Below are positions 24,334 to 33,576 of a stretch of DNA of 64,000 nt, in pieces. The translations under genes were made by a program, and so were the position numbers. Each line of letters starts with the position of its first letter. Position 1 is the first letter of the stretch. The notes under the pieces were generated by a model. It worked only from the letters and a program-made list of their open reading frames with translations. It had not been told where the DNA came from and did no database searches. The stretch is taken from assembly GCA_024236055.1 (NCBI GenBank), contig JACKLF010000003.1, positions 186,001-250,000 on the forward strand. Reading direction: 5' to 3'. The DNA comes from Alphaproteobacteria bacterium. GTDB taxonomy: Bacteria > Pseudomonadota > Alphaproteobacteria > Micropepsales > Micropepsaceae.

Positions 24334-27104
24334 GGTTCTATCTGGGGTGCGGGCCCCACAAAGGCGCGGATATCCCCAATTGCCTCGGCCAGGCCGCAGC
24401 GCTTGACCGGGGCGCCCTCGGGAAAGGCGGTCAGAAGCCGGCTGGGCGTGGCCCCTTCCAGGATCACGAAACAGCCCCGGTCCGCCCGGCCCCGGATCAG
24501 CCGCCCGAAGGCCTGTTTCAGGCGAAAACGGGTGATCAGGTCGTCATAGCCCTTGCCGAAGCGGGCGCGCCGCGCCTTGTGCAGGATGGTGGGCTTGGGC
24601 CAGGGCACCTTGTCGAACACCACCAGGCGCAGCGAACGTCCCGGCACGTCCACGCCGTCGCGCAAGGCATCGGTTCCCAGCAGGCAGGCATTCTCCTCGG
24701 CCCGGAACAGGTCGACCAGCGCGCCGGTGTCCAGCCGGTCGACATGCTGGGCGTAAAGCGTCAGCCCCGCATCGGCCAGCGGGGCGGCGATGCGTGCCGC
24801 GCTGTCGCGCAGGGTCCGCACGGCGGTGAACAGGCCCAGCGCGCCGCCGCCCGCCGCCAGGAACAGTTCGCGATAGGCCGCCGCCATGGCGTCGGGATCG
24901 CGGCGCGGCACATCCTTGACCACGAAAATGCGCGCCTGTTCGTCATAGCGGAAGGGCGAACCGAAACTGGCGCGGCGTGCGGGCTGGGGCAGATGGCCTG
25001 CGCCGGTGCGCACCTCGGCGCTGGCCCAGTGGCCATTTTCATCGTCCGTCGCCGCGCCGCCGACATCGCGCAGCGTCGCCGATGTGATCAGCGCGCCATG
25101 CGCCGGTTCCAGCACCTGGGCCGACAGCGGCACGGTGGGATCGACCCAGTGGCGCGCCAGCCCGACATCGGCATCGCGGCCATCCTCGCGCGCGATTTCC
25201 AGCCAGTCGACGAATTCCTCCGGCAGCTCGCCATTTTCGAGAGTCTCCAGCATGGAAATCCAGGCTGGAAGAATGCCGCGCGCACGCCGGTCCAGCCCGC
25301 GCGCCGCCGCATCCAGCCGCGCCTTGGTATAGGGCTCCAGCGTGGCGGTCTTGTCGTTCATCGCCTGGCGCAGATGCTTTGCCAGCCGCGTCAGGGGATC
25401 GGCCAGGCGGCGCAGCCCCCGCGCCAGTCCCGTCACCGCCTGCATCATGTCTTCGCCCATCGGCAGGGCCTCGGCCTCCAGCGAATAGAAGCCGCCGCCA
25501 TCGTCGCTGCGCGCGCGCACATGGGCATAGGCCGCGGACAGGAACACTTCGCCGGGCCCGCGCGGGCCATTGCCGATCCGCTGCTGCCAGCCTTCGCCCG
25601 CCAGCACGCTGGCCGCCATCACCGCATCCTCCAGCGCGCCCTGCGCGGCTTCATGGTCGGCGATCAGGTCTTTCAGCCGGTCTTCCAGCCCGCGCATGCG
25701 GCTGCGCGCGCGCGCCTCCGGCCCGCGGATCCAGCGGCGCAGCTCGGCCATCTCGCGGCCCGACAGGCGGGCGGAAAAACCGCTATCGGCGGCATCGAAC
25801 AGGTGATGACCTTCATCAAAGACATAGCGCAGGCGCTTTTCGTCGGGCGCGTCGGTGGTCTCGTCCTCGCCGATCCAGTCACGCGCGCCCGCATCCTGAG
25901 AGGCCTGGGCGATGACCAGCGCGTGATTGGCCACCACGATGGCGGCATGGGTGGCACGGCGCACCGCATGTTCGATGAAGCAGATCCGGTAATGCGGGCA
26001 GGCGGCATAGATGCATTCACCGCGCCGGTCGGTGACGGCGGACAGCGGCATGAAGGCGGCGAGAAAGGCGGGAAAGCCCGCACCCGACAGATCGCCATCG
26101 GTACCCGCCCCGATCCAGCGCGCGATCAGCGCCAGCGCCACGCTGCGCTGGCCCGGCGCCAGCGCCGTGCGTTTTGCGGCTTCCTCGAAGTTCAGAAGGC
26201 ACAGATAGTTTTCGCGGCCCTTGCGGACCACGGCCTTTTCCGCGCGCTCGACCGGATCGGGCCACAGATGGGCGATCTCCTGCACGATCTGGCGCTGCAG
26301 GTTGCGGGTATAGGTGCTGATCCACAGGCCCGGACCGTTCTTTTCCGCCCACAGGCTGGCGGGCGCCAGATAGCCCAGCGTCTTGCCCGTGCCGGTGCCC
26401 GCTTCCAGAAGCGCCACGCGCGGGGCGCCCGCCATTTCGCGCGGCCCAAATGCATAGGTGGCGGCGTCGGCATAGGCCGCCTGTTCGGGGCGCAGCTCGT
26501 CGACCAGCTGCGCCAGGCGCGCGCGCGCCTCGCCCGGTTCGACCGCCTGCGAGCCGGGCTTGCCGGGCTGGGCGGCGTCTTCCCACACCGCCAGCCCGCG
26601 CCAGGCTTCCAGCCCCGCGATGGGCGAGCCATGCGGGACCGCGCCGCTATGGGGTTTGAGCAGTGGCGCCCAGCGCCAGCCCGCGCGCTCCAGCGTGCCG
26701 ATCAGCGGGGCCTGCGCCTGGCGCGCGTCCTGGGGCCAGCCGGCGAATTCACCGATCAGGGCCTCAGCGATGGCGAACAGGCTGGCGGCGGCCTGTTCGG
26801 GGGTGTGTGGCACCTCCAGACCCAGCGCGCGCGCCAGTCCCAGGGCGCTGGGCACAAAGGGACGGCCGGGCCGCATGAAGGCATAAAGCTCCAGCACATC
26901 GAACAGCATGGGCGCGGCGCGCAGGCCCAGCCGTCCGGCGACGAAGCTGCCATGGGCGACCAGCACATCGCCTTCCTCGAACAGCGGGCGGGCGTCATGC
27001 AGGCCGATGCGTTCGGCGCTGCCTTTTTTATGGTCGCGGCGATAAATCGCCGCTCCGGGCGGCGCGGGAACAAGCGCAATCAGATTGTCGAGAGAGTCGG
27101 CCAT
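24330..27104 (-). CDS. DinG/XPD-family ATP-dependent DNA helicase
   Basis: 924 residues. An N-terminal region of about 200 residues, partly exonuclease-like in other members, precedes the helicase core. Walker A is EAGTGTGKT; four Cys placed as YLCLLNF, GECIYAACPHYRIC form the probable iron-sulfur cluster; the DEAH box reads DEGHHLFD. Motifs V and VI are LLGTDALRDGVD and KQAFGRLIRGRADRG. DinG-type helicases unwind 5'-to-3', acting on R-loops and replication blocks. It lies upstream of dcd in one unit. The long open frame on the opposite strand is a codon-bias shadow. Confidence 0.85.
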   Translation of the reverse strand: MADSLDNLIALVPAPPGAAIYRRDHKKGSAERIGLHDARPLFEEGDVLVAHGSFVAGRLGLRAAPMLFDVLELYAFMRPGRPFVPSALGLARALGLEVPHTPEQAAASLFAIAEALIGEFAGWPQDARQAQAPLIGTLERAGWRWAPLLKPHSGAVPHGSPIAGLEAWRGLAVWEDAAQPGKPGSQAVEPGEARARLAQLVDELRPEQAAYADAATYAFGPREMAGAPRVALLEAGTGTGKTLGYLAPASLWAEKNGPGLWISTYTRNLQRQIVQEIAHLWPDPVERAEKAVVRKGRENYLCLLNFEEAAKRTALAPGQRSVALALIARWIGAGTDGDLSGAGFPAFLAAFMPLSAVTDRRGECIYAACPHYRICFIEHAVRRATHAAIVVANHALVIAQASQDAGARDWIGEDETTDAPDEKRLRYVFDEGHHLFDAADSGFSARLSGREMAELRRWIRGPEARARSRMRGLEDRLKDLIADHEAAQGALEDAVMAASVLAGEGWQQRIGNGPRGPGEVFLSAAYAHVRARSDDGGGFYSLEAEALPMGEDMMQAVTGLARGLRRLADPLTRLAKHLRQAMNDKTATLEPYTKARLDAAARGLDRRARGILPAWISMLETLENGELPEEFVDWLEIAREDGRDADVGLARHWVDPTVPLSAQVLEPAHGALITSATLRDVGGAATDDENGHWASAEVRTGAGHLPQPARRASFGSPFRYDEQARIFVVKDVPRRDPDAMAAAYRELFLAAGGGALGLFTAVRTLRDSAARIAAPLADAGLTLYAQHVDRLDTGALVDLFRAEENACLLGTDALRDGVDVPGRSLRLVVFDKVPWPKPTILHKARRARFGKGYDDLITRFRLKQAFGRLIRGRADRGCFVILEGATPSRLLTAFPEGAPVKRCGLAEAIGDIRAFVGPAPQIEP

Positions 27105-27167
27105 GGGGCCCGCGAATATGCGGCGGCGGGCGCGAAACTGACAGGATTATCTTGCCCGCGGGCCGCT

Positions 27168-29276
27168 TCAGGCCACGTCGGGATACAGATGGACCAGAGC
27201 CTGCCTGGCCCTGGCATGTTCGGCCACCACAAGCTGGGCGGCGTTGCGCAGGGTGTGGCGGTCACCGGCCTCGCGCGCGCTGGTGGCGAACTGGCGCGCT
27301 GCCTGGGTGATGGCCGACAGGCCCAGCCCGCCCGCAGCGCCGACAATGTCCTGCGCCAGGCGCGCGGCATCGTCCCATTTCTCCTCCTCGCAGGCCTCGG
27401 AGAGCGCGCCGGTCAGCTGCTCGGCAGTGACGATGTAGCATTGCAGGATCTCGACCAGCGCCTTCACGCCGACCGATTTTTCCAGTGTGCTGAAAGCCAG
27501 CGCATCGATCGCGGCGGGCAGATCGGCCTGCGTCTCGTTCGGCGGGCTTTCCGGCTTGGGCCCGCAGATGTCCTCCAGCGCGTAATAGAGCTGGTCGGCC
27601 TCGACCGGCCAGCGCAGAACCTTGTCGGTGGCGGCGGGCGCGCGGTCGCCGCGCAGCAGCACCGCCAGCAGCGGCGCCTTCACGCCGGGCGCCGCGGCCA
27701 GCATGTCGGCATCGCCCGCGCCGGTGATGATGGCGTCGAAATGTTCCTTGCCGGCGCGTCCGATCGCTCCGGCGATGGTGTCGGCCAGCACGATGCGGTT
27801 GCCGAACGGCTCCAGCATATGGGCGAGGGCGGCGCCGACATCGCCGCTGCGCAGATACAGCAGCAGCGTCAGGCCGGTGGGCGGGGTGTGCTGGGAGACC
27901 GATTCATTGCCCGGCGCGGCGGCCAGGCCCGAAACCGGCAGGGTGAACCAGAATTGCGCACCTTCGCCCGGCTTGCTGGTAAAGCCGATCTCGCCGCCGG
28001 CGGCTTCGATCACCCGCTTGGCGACGGCAAGACCAAGGCCGGCGCCCTGTTCGCGGCGCGCATAGGAGGAATCGCCGGGCGAGAATGGGCTGAACAGCAG
28101 GTGGGCGACTTCGTCGGCCACGCCGTGACCGGTATCGGTGACGGTGAAACGCACCGCGCTGCGGTCGCTTTCCAGATCGAGGCGGATGTCGACCAGTCCG
28201 CGCTCGGTGAATTTGAGCGCATTGTCCGCCAGCTTGAGCAGAACCTGGCGCACCTTGCGCGGGTCGGCCGCCACGCGCGGCAGGCCCGAGGCGGCGGACA
28301 GGGTCAGATGCAGGCGCTTTTCCCAGGCGCGCGGCTGCAGCACGCGGGCGACCGCGCGCGCGGCCTGCACCGGATCGCAGTCCTCGTCCTCCAGCTGGCC
28401 GTCATCGTCGCGCGTCAGGGCGATGACATCGTCGATCAGGGTCTGAAGGCCGCGCCCGGCCTGCAGCATCACCTTGACATGGTCGGCCTGCTGCTTGGGC
28501 AGATCGGCGCGTTCCAGAAGCTGGGCCATGCCCAGAAGCGCGTTCAGCGGGGTGCGCAGTTCATGGCTGATATTGGCGATGAAGGCCGACTTGGCCAGGG
28601 CGCTGTTCTCGGCGGCATCGCGCGCGGCAACGGCCTCGACCTTTTCGCGCTTGAGGCGAACGATCAGTTCGCCATTCTCGTTGCGCAGGTGGATGCTTTC
28701 ATCCAGCAGCCGCGCCATGCCGTTGCAATAGCTGGCCAGCACCGCGGCGAACAGCGCGATCAGCACCGCGCTGAGGGTGGCATAGAGCCCGCCCTGCACC
28801 AGCAGCAGCACGATCAACGGGCCCAGCGCGAAGGCGGTATGCGCGACATAGGCGGGACGGTGGGCCGAGCGGGCGATGAATTCGGTGGCGGTCATGCCCA
28901 GAAAGGCCAGGCACAGATAGGCCTGGGCGGGGAAGGAATCCCAGACGAACCAGAACAGGGCGGCCACGCCCCAGGTCGCGCCGGCGATGGCCGACACGAA
29001 AGTATAGCGGCGCGCCCAATAGCGTGGATCGCTGCCGGGGGCGCGGTTGCGATAGGCGGTGGTCAGCTGTTCGGCCGCGATCACCACGGCGATCTGCAGC
29101 ATCAGCGGCATCAGGGTCGCCACCGAGGGCATGCTGCCGGCGATCACCGTGGCGGGCACGCACAGAACGGCAAAGGGAAGCGACAGATAGTGCCGGCCCA
29201 GCGCGTACAGGACATTGATGCGGCCCGCGAATATCGCGTCCGCGCTCCGTCGGTCGGGCGGTCTGTCCACGGTCAT
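27168..29276 (-). CDS. Membrane hybrid histidine kinase with degenerate receiver and Hpt domains
   Basis: 702 residues. Five or six helices (residues 30-185) form the membrane part, then a short coiled coil, ISHELRTPLN with His 238, N box KLADNALKFTE, DTGHGV, and GAGLGLAVA. A receiver-like domain follows (about 475-575), but at FDAIITG the phospho-Asp position is Gly. The last 100 residues look like an Hpt helix bundle in which the expected AHxLKGAAG reads AQDIVGAAG, so the His is Gln. Phosphorelay within the C-terminal half therefore seems lost. It diverges from lysK. Confidence 0.75.
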   Translation of the reverse strand: MTVDRPPDRRSADAIFAGRINVLYALGRHYLSLPFAVLCVPATVIAGSMPSVATLMPLMLQIAVVIAAEQLTTAYRNRAPGSDPRYWARRYTFVSAIAGATWGVAALFWFVWDSFPAQAYLCLAFLGMTATEFIARSAHRPAYVAHTAFALGPLIVLLLVQGGLYATLSAVLIALFAAVLASYCNGMARLLDESIHLRNENGELIVRLKREKVEAVAARDAAENSALAKSAFIANISHELRTPLNALLGMAQLLERADLPKQQADHVKVMLQAGRGLQTLIDDVIALTRDDDGQLEDEDCDPVQAARAVARVLQPRAWEKRLHLTLSAASGLPRVAADPRKVRQVLLKLADNALKFTERGLVDIRLDLESDRSAVRFTVTDTGHGVADEVAHLLFSPFSPGDSSYARREQGAGLGLAVAKRVIEAAGGEIGFTSKPGEGAQFWFTLPVSGLAAAPGNESVSQHTPPTGLTLLLYLRSGDVGAALAHMLEPFGNRIVLADTIAGAIGRAGKEHFDAIITGAGDADMLAAAPGVKAPLLAVLLRGDRAPAATDKVLRWPVEADQLYYALEDICGPKPESPPNETQADLPAAIDALAFSTLEKSVGVKALVEILQCYIVTAEQLTGALSEACEEEKWDDAARLAQDIVGAAGGLGLSAITQAARQFATSAREAGDRHTLRNAAQLVVAEHARARQALVHLYPDVA

Positions 29277-29345
29277 TGCGCAATCCCTTGCGGAAGATTA
29301 GCTTTCGCGCCCTTTCAAATCGCTTAAAGTTCCGATTAACGAAGA

Positions 29346-30947
29346 GTGAATCCCCACGTGAAAAACATGGCCGAACAGGCGCTTGCCGCCAAAGCCTGGC
29401 CCTTCGAGGAAGCCCGCAAGCTGATTGCCCGCCTGGAACGGCGCAAAAGCGCCGGAAAACCGGCCAGCGAAGTGCTGCTGGAGACCGGCTATGGCCCCTC
29501 GGGCCTGCCGCATATCGGCACCTTTGGCGAGGTGGCGCGCACGAGCTGGGTGCGCCGCGCCTTCGAGGCGATGAGCGATGTGCCCACCCGCCTGATCGCC
29601 TTTTCCGACGACATGGACGGGCTTCGCAAGGTGCCCGACAATGTGCCCAATCAGGAGATGCTGCGCGGCTATCTGGACCGGCCCCTGACCCAGGTGCCCG
29701 ACCCCTTCGGCACCCATGACAGTTTCGGCGCGCACAACAATGCGCGGCTGAAGTCGTTCCTGGACGGGGCGGGCTTCCGCTATGAATTCGCCAGCTCGAC
29801 CGACTATTACAAGTCGGGCCGGTTCGACGAAGCGCTGCTGACGCTGCTGAACCACTACGATGCGGTGATGAAGATCGTGCTGCCCACGCTGGGCGAGGAA
29901 CGGCGCGCGACCTATTCGCCCTTCCTGCCGATCTCGCCGCGCTCGGGCAAGGTGCTACAGGTGCCGCTGCTGGAAATCAATCCGGCGGCCGGGACCATCG
30001 TGTTCGAGGATGAAGGCATCAAGACCGAGCTGCCCGTCACCGGCGGCCATGTGAAGTGCCAGTGGAAGGCCGACTGGGCGATGCGCTGGCTGGCGCTGGG
30101 CGTCGATTACGAAATGGCGGGCAAGGACCTGATCAGTTCGGTCGAACTGTCCTCCAAGATCGTCAAGGCGATGGGCGGCACCCCGCCCGAGGGCTTCAAC
30201 TACGAACTCTTCCTGGACGAGGACGGCCAGAAGATTTCCAAGTCCAAGGGCAACGGCCTGTCGGTCGAGGAATGGCTGACCTATGGCACCCAGGAAAGCC
30301 TGTCGCTGTTCATGTTCCAGAAGCCGCGCACCGCAAAGCGCCTGTTCTTCGATGTGATCCCCAAGGCGGTGGACGAGTATATCGCCTTTCTGGATGCCTA
30401 TCATTCCAACCAGACCAGCGAGGAACAGCGGCTGGAAAATCCGGTCTGGCACATTCATGGCGGCTGCCCGCCCGATGAGCGCTATCCGGTCAGCTTCGCG
30501 CTGCTGCTCAATCTTGTGTCGGCGTCCAACGCCCACAACCGCGATGTGCTGTGGGGCTTCATCCGCCGCTATGCGCCGGGCGCCAGCCCGCAGGCCAATC
30601 CGGGCCTGGAAAAGCTGGTCGGCTATGCGCTGCGCTATTACGAGGACTTCGTGAAGCCGGCCAAGACCTATCGCGCGCCTGACGACAAGGAACGCGCGGC
30701 GCTGGAAGATCTGGCGGGCCGTCTGGACGCGATGGGCGATGTGCGCGACGGCGCCGAAATCCAGAACGTGGTCTATGAGGTGGGCAAGACCCACGGCTTC
30801 GAGCCGCTGCGCGCCTGGTTCGGGGCGCTGTATGAGGTGCTGTTCGGCCAGGTCCAGGGGCCGCGTTTCGGCTCTTTCACGGCGCTGTTCGGCTGCGCCG
30901 AAACCGCCGCCATGATCCGCGCGCGCCTGGCCGGTGAGGCTTCTTGA
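29346..30947 (+). CDS. lysK: Lysyl-tRNA synthetase, class I
   Basis: 533 residues from the GTG at 29346; an ATG at 29367 would remove seven. Class I signatures are clear: GPSGLPHIGTFGE carries the HIGH-type motif and QKISKSKGNG the KMSKS loop. AWPFEEARKL near the start is usual in alphaproteobacterial LysK. This archaeal-type enzyme replaces class II LysRS in many alphaproteobacteria and charges tRNA-Lys. The stop overlaps the start of the next gene (TTGA), so the TPR protein is probably co-translated. Confidence 0.92.
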   Translation: MNPHVKNMAEQALAAKAWPFEEARKLIARLERRKSAGKPASEVLLETGYGPSGLPHIGTFGEVARTSWVRRAFEAMSDVPTRLIAFSDDMDGLRKVPDNVPNQEMLRGYLDRPLTQVPDPFGTHDSFGAHNNARLKSFLDGAGFRYEFASSTDYYKSGRFDEALLTLLNHYDAVMKIVLPTLGEERRATYSPFLPISPRSGKVLQVPLLEINPAAGTIVFEDEGIKTELPVTGGHVKCQWKADWAMRWLALGVDYEMAGKDLISSVELSSKIVKAMGGTPPEGFNYELFLDEDGQKISKSKGNGLSVEEWLTYGTQESLSLFMFQKPRTAKRLFFDVIPKAVDEYIAFLDAYHSNQTSEEQRLENPVWHIHGGCPPDERYPVSFALLLNLVSASNAHNRDVLWGFIRRYAPGASPQANPGLEKLVGYALRYYEDFVKPAKTYRAPDDKERAALEDLAGRLDAMGDVRDGAEIQNVVYEVGKTHGFEPLRAWFGALYEVLFGQVQGPRFGSFTALFGCAETAAMIRARLAGEAS

Positions 30948-31714
30948 AAGTCATCGCGGCGGCCCTGGCGTTTGTGTTGCTGGCCGGTTTGCCGGCGTCG
31001 GCACAGGACACGCCCTATGCGCTTTATGCCCGCGGTGACTATGACGCGGCGGTCAAAGCGGGCGAGGCCGCGGGCAATGCCGCGGGCTTCGCGGTGGCGG
31101 CGCGCGCGCTTCTGGGACAGGCGATGCTGCGCGATGCGCCCTGTCTGGCCTGCCTGAAGCGCGCCGAGGATTTCTCGCGCCGCGCCATCGCCGCCGATCC
31201 CGGCTATTCCTGGGGCCAGCTTTGGCTGGCGGTGTCGCTGGGCTATGAGGCGCGCATCAACGGCATCATCCGCGCGCGCCTGGACGATGCGCCGGGCCAG
31301 GCGCGCCGGGCGTTGGACAAGGCCATCGCCGCCGATCCCGCCAATGCCTATGCGGTGTCGGCGCTGGGCGGCTGGAACATGGCGATCGTGGCGGGCGGCG
31401 GCGCGCTGGCGGCGCGCCTGCTCTATGGCGCCACCGAGGACAAGGCGATCGCGCTGTTCGACCAGGCCGTGCGCCTGGCGCCGGGCAATGTCTCGGTGCG
31501 CTACCAGATCGGCCTGTCGCTGGCCGGGTTCGACGTGGACAAATACCGCGACCGCATCGGGCGCGAGTTTCAGGCCACCATCGCGGGCAATCCCGCCACC
31601 GCTTATGAAAAAGCCATGCAGGGGCGCGCCGCCCGGCTGATGGCGCTTCTGGCGCCGGGGCATGAGGCGGCGCTGGCCGCGCTGCTGCGCAAGTACCAGG
31701 GCTATCCCGATTAG
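30944..31714 (+). CDS. Secreted TPR-like repeat protein
   Basis: 256 residues starting at a TTG that overlaps the lysK stop. The signal peptide ends LPASAQ. Helical pairs with TPR spacing follow (YALYARGDYDAAVKAG, then RRAIAADPGYSWGQLWLA, then DKAIAADPANAYAVSALGGW, then QAVRLAPGNVSVRYQIG). A Cys pair APCLAC may form a disulfide. A periplasmic scaffold or complex partner is likely; no specific function can be given. Confidence 0.65.
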   Translation: MKVIAAALAFVLLAGLPASAQDTPYALYARGDYDAAVKAGEAAGNAAGFAVAARALLGQAMLRDAPCLACLKRAEDFSRRAIAADPGYSWGQLWLAVSLGYEARINGIIRARLDDAPGQARRALDKAIAADPANAYAVSALGGWNMAIVAGGGALAARLLYGATEDKAIALFDQAVRLAPGNVSVRYQIGLSLAGFDVDKYRDRIGREFQATIAGNPATAYEKAMQGRAARLMALLAPGHEAALAALLRKYQGYPD

Positions 31715-31718
31715 GGGG

Positions 31719-32354
31719 CTACTGGCTGGCCCAGATGATCCGGTGCACGAAGGCGATCTCGGACAAAGCGAAGCTGCGATCCTCGAACTGGGGGTTGAAG
31801 GATTTCAGCTCGATGCGTTGGGCGGTCATGCGGCCCAACTGCTTGGCCATGACCTCGCCGCCATGGGTCTTGACCACCACCCGGTCGCCGCGCCGAAGCG
31901 AGCCGGACGGCGACACCACGATGCGGTCGCCGTCGCGATAGACCGGCAGCATGGATTCGCCGGTGATCTCCAGTGCATAGCAATGCTCGTCGGCGATGTC
32001 GGGGAAGGCGATGTCCTCCCAGCCCGACCCGGCGGGAAAGCCGGCATCGTCGAAATAGCCCTGGGTCCCGGCCTGGGCCAGGCCGATCAGCGGCACCATG
32101 CGGATGCGCCCGGCCCGGCCCGAGGTTTCGGTGACCAGGGCGACGAAATCTTCCAGCGAGGCGCCGGTGGCCGACAGAACCTTGGCCAGGCTCTCGGTCG
32201 AGGGCCAGCGCAGCTTTCCGCTCGCGGTGCCGCGCTTGGACTTGTTAAAGGTGGTGGGGTCGAGGCCCGCAATCTTGGCCAGACCGGACGGGGACATGCC
32301 GTGCCGGGCTGCTAGGGCGTCGATGGCGCGCCAGATTTGGGGGTGCGTGAGCAT
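31719..32354 (-). CDS. LexA/CI-like repressor with self-cleaving S24 domain
   Basis: 211 residues: an N-terminal helix-turn-helix (GMSPSGLAKIAGLDPTTFNK, residues 19-38) and a C-terminal S24 peptidase. The self-cleavage set is complete: Ala95-Gly96 in LAQAGTQG, nucleophile Ser134 in GESMLP, and general-base Lys171 in EVMAKQLG, with LexA-like spacing of 37 between Ser and Lys. Such repressors respond to DNA damage (RecA) or act in prophages; nothing phage-like is adjacent. An inverted repeat just upstream (32368-32403) may be its own operator. Confidence 0.75.
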   Translation of the reverse strand: MLTHPQIWRAIDALAARHGMSPSGLAKIAGLDPTTFNKSKRGTASGKLRWPSTESLAKVLSATGASLEDFVALVTETSGRAGRIRMVPLIGLAQAGTQGYFDDAGFPAGSGWEDIAFPDIADEHCYALEITGESMLPVYRDGDRIVVSPSGSLRRGDRVVVKTHGGEVMAKQLGRMTAQRIELKSFNPQFEDRSFALSEIAFVHRIIWASQ

Positions 32355-32367
32355 GGATATTAACGTT

Positions 32368-32403
32368 TAGGAATCAAACCGGACTTTACGGCTATTATTC
32401 CTA
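32368..32403. promoter_or_regulatory. Candidate operator of the LexA-like repressor
   Basis: TAGGAAT (32368-32374) and ATTCCTA (32397-32403) form a perfect 7-bp inverted repeat 22 bases apart, in an A/T-rich patch between the divergent repressor and pyrD starts. Autorepression and control of pyrD are both possible; neither is shown. Confidence 0.35.
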
Positions 32404-32478
32404 TGATAGAAGCGTCACGATTGCTCGTCCAGAGGGCAATCGGGCGGTCCTGCACGCAGGACGAAAGCGGGTGAGACA

Positions 32479-33546
32479 GTGCCGATCTTCGATTTTGGGG
32501 CCGATCTGGCGACCGGGCTGCTGCGCCGGATGGAGGCAGAGGCCGCCCACCGGGCGACCATCCGCCTGCTGAAATCGGCGGGGCCGCTGATCGGCGCCCC
32601 CGGGCCGGACGATCCCGGCCTGGCGGTGCGGGCCTTCGGGCTGGATTTCCCCAATCCGTTGGGCCTGGCGGCAGGCTTCGACAAGGACGCCGAGGTGCCG
32701 GACGCGATGGCGAAGTTCGGTTTTGGTTTTGTCGAATGCGGCACCGTCACGCCGCGCCCGCAGGCGGGCAATCCGCGCCCGCGCCTGTTCCGGTTGCGCG
32801 AGGACGAGGCCGTCATCAACCGCATGGGCTTCAACAATGGCGGCATGGCGGCGGCAGCCGCCAACCTGTCCGCCCGCAGCGGCAAGGGGATCGTCGGCAT
32901 CAATATCGGCGCCAACAAGGACAGTGCCGACCGCATTGCCGACTATGCCGCCTGTTACGAAAGGCTGGCGCCGCTGGCCGACTATGTGACGGTCAATGTC
33001 TCATCGCCCAACACGCCAGGCCTGCGCGGGCTTCAGGACCGCGCGGCGCTGACCCGGCTGCTGGACAGCCTGCTGGACCTGCGTGCCCGCACGGTGATGC
33101 GCCCGCTGCTGCTGAAGATCGCTCCCGACCTGGACGAACAGGCGCTGGACGACATCGCCGATGTGGTCAGGGCCAGCCAAATCGAAGGGCTGATCGTCTC
33201 CAACACCACCATCGCGCGCCCGCCGCTGCGCTCGGCTCATGCGGGCGAGGCCGGCGGGTTGTCGGGTGCGCCGCTGTTCGAACCGTCGACCCGCATCCTG
33301 GCGGCCATGTTCCGGCGGCTGGGCGGCGCGGTGACGCTGGTCGGGGTGGGCGGTGTCGCCAGCGGCGCGGACGCCTATGCCAAGATCCGCGCCGGGGCCT
33401 CGCTGGTGCAGCTCTACAGCGCCCTGGCGCTGAAGGGGCCGGGTCTGGTCACGGCGATCAAGCGGGACCTGGCGGCGCTTCTGGCGCGCGACGGCCATGC
33501 CTCGGTCATGGCGGCGGTGGGCACGGGCAATTCCGGTCAAAATTGA
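32479..33546 (+). CDS. pyrD: Dihydroorotate dehydrogenase, quinone-dependent
   Basis: 355 residues from a GTG start. Class 2 hallmarks: an N-terminal membrane-associating helix region, NPLGLAAGFDKDAEV, ECGTVTPRPQAGNP, and the catalytic Ser of NVSSPNTPGLR. Flavin phosphate contacts are in VGVGGVASGADAYAKI. It oxidises dihydroorotate to orotate at the inner membrane, passing electrons to quinone in pyrimidine synthesis. It stands alone, with a TetR regulator gene 30 bases downstream. Confidence 0.92.
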   Translation: MPIFDFGADLATGLLRRMEAEAAHRATIRLLKSAGPLIGAPGPDDPGLAVRAFGLDFPNPLGLAAGFDKDAEVPDAMAKFGFGFVECGTVTPRPQAGNPRPRLFRLREDEAVINRMGFNNGGMAAAAANLSARSGKGIVGINIGANKDSADRIADYAACYERLAPLADYVTVNVSSPNTPGLRGLQDRAALTRLLDSLLDLRARTVMRPLLLKIAPDLDEQALDDIADVVRASQIEGLIVSNTTIARPPLRSAHAGEAGGLSGAPLFEPSTRILAAMFRRLGGAVTLVGVGGVASGADAYAKIRAGASLVQLYSALALKGPGLVTAIKRDLAALLARDGHASVMAAVGTGNSGQN

Positions 33547-33576
33547 CGAACCGTCATCATCCGCTAAGCTTCCGGC

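Noticed and set aside
24579..29327. A 1,582-codon open frame on the plus strand
   Set aside because: It runs antisense through the DinG-type helicase and the hybrid kinase, both with full motif sets on the minus strand. The protein is Gly/Arg/Ala/His-rich without domains: a G/C codon-bias shadow.
29324..29339. Possible CtrA box upstream of lysK
   Set aside because: The two TTAA boxes are eight bases apart, not seven.
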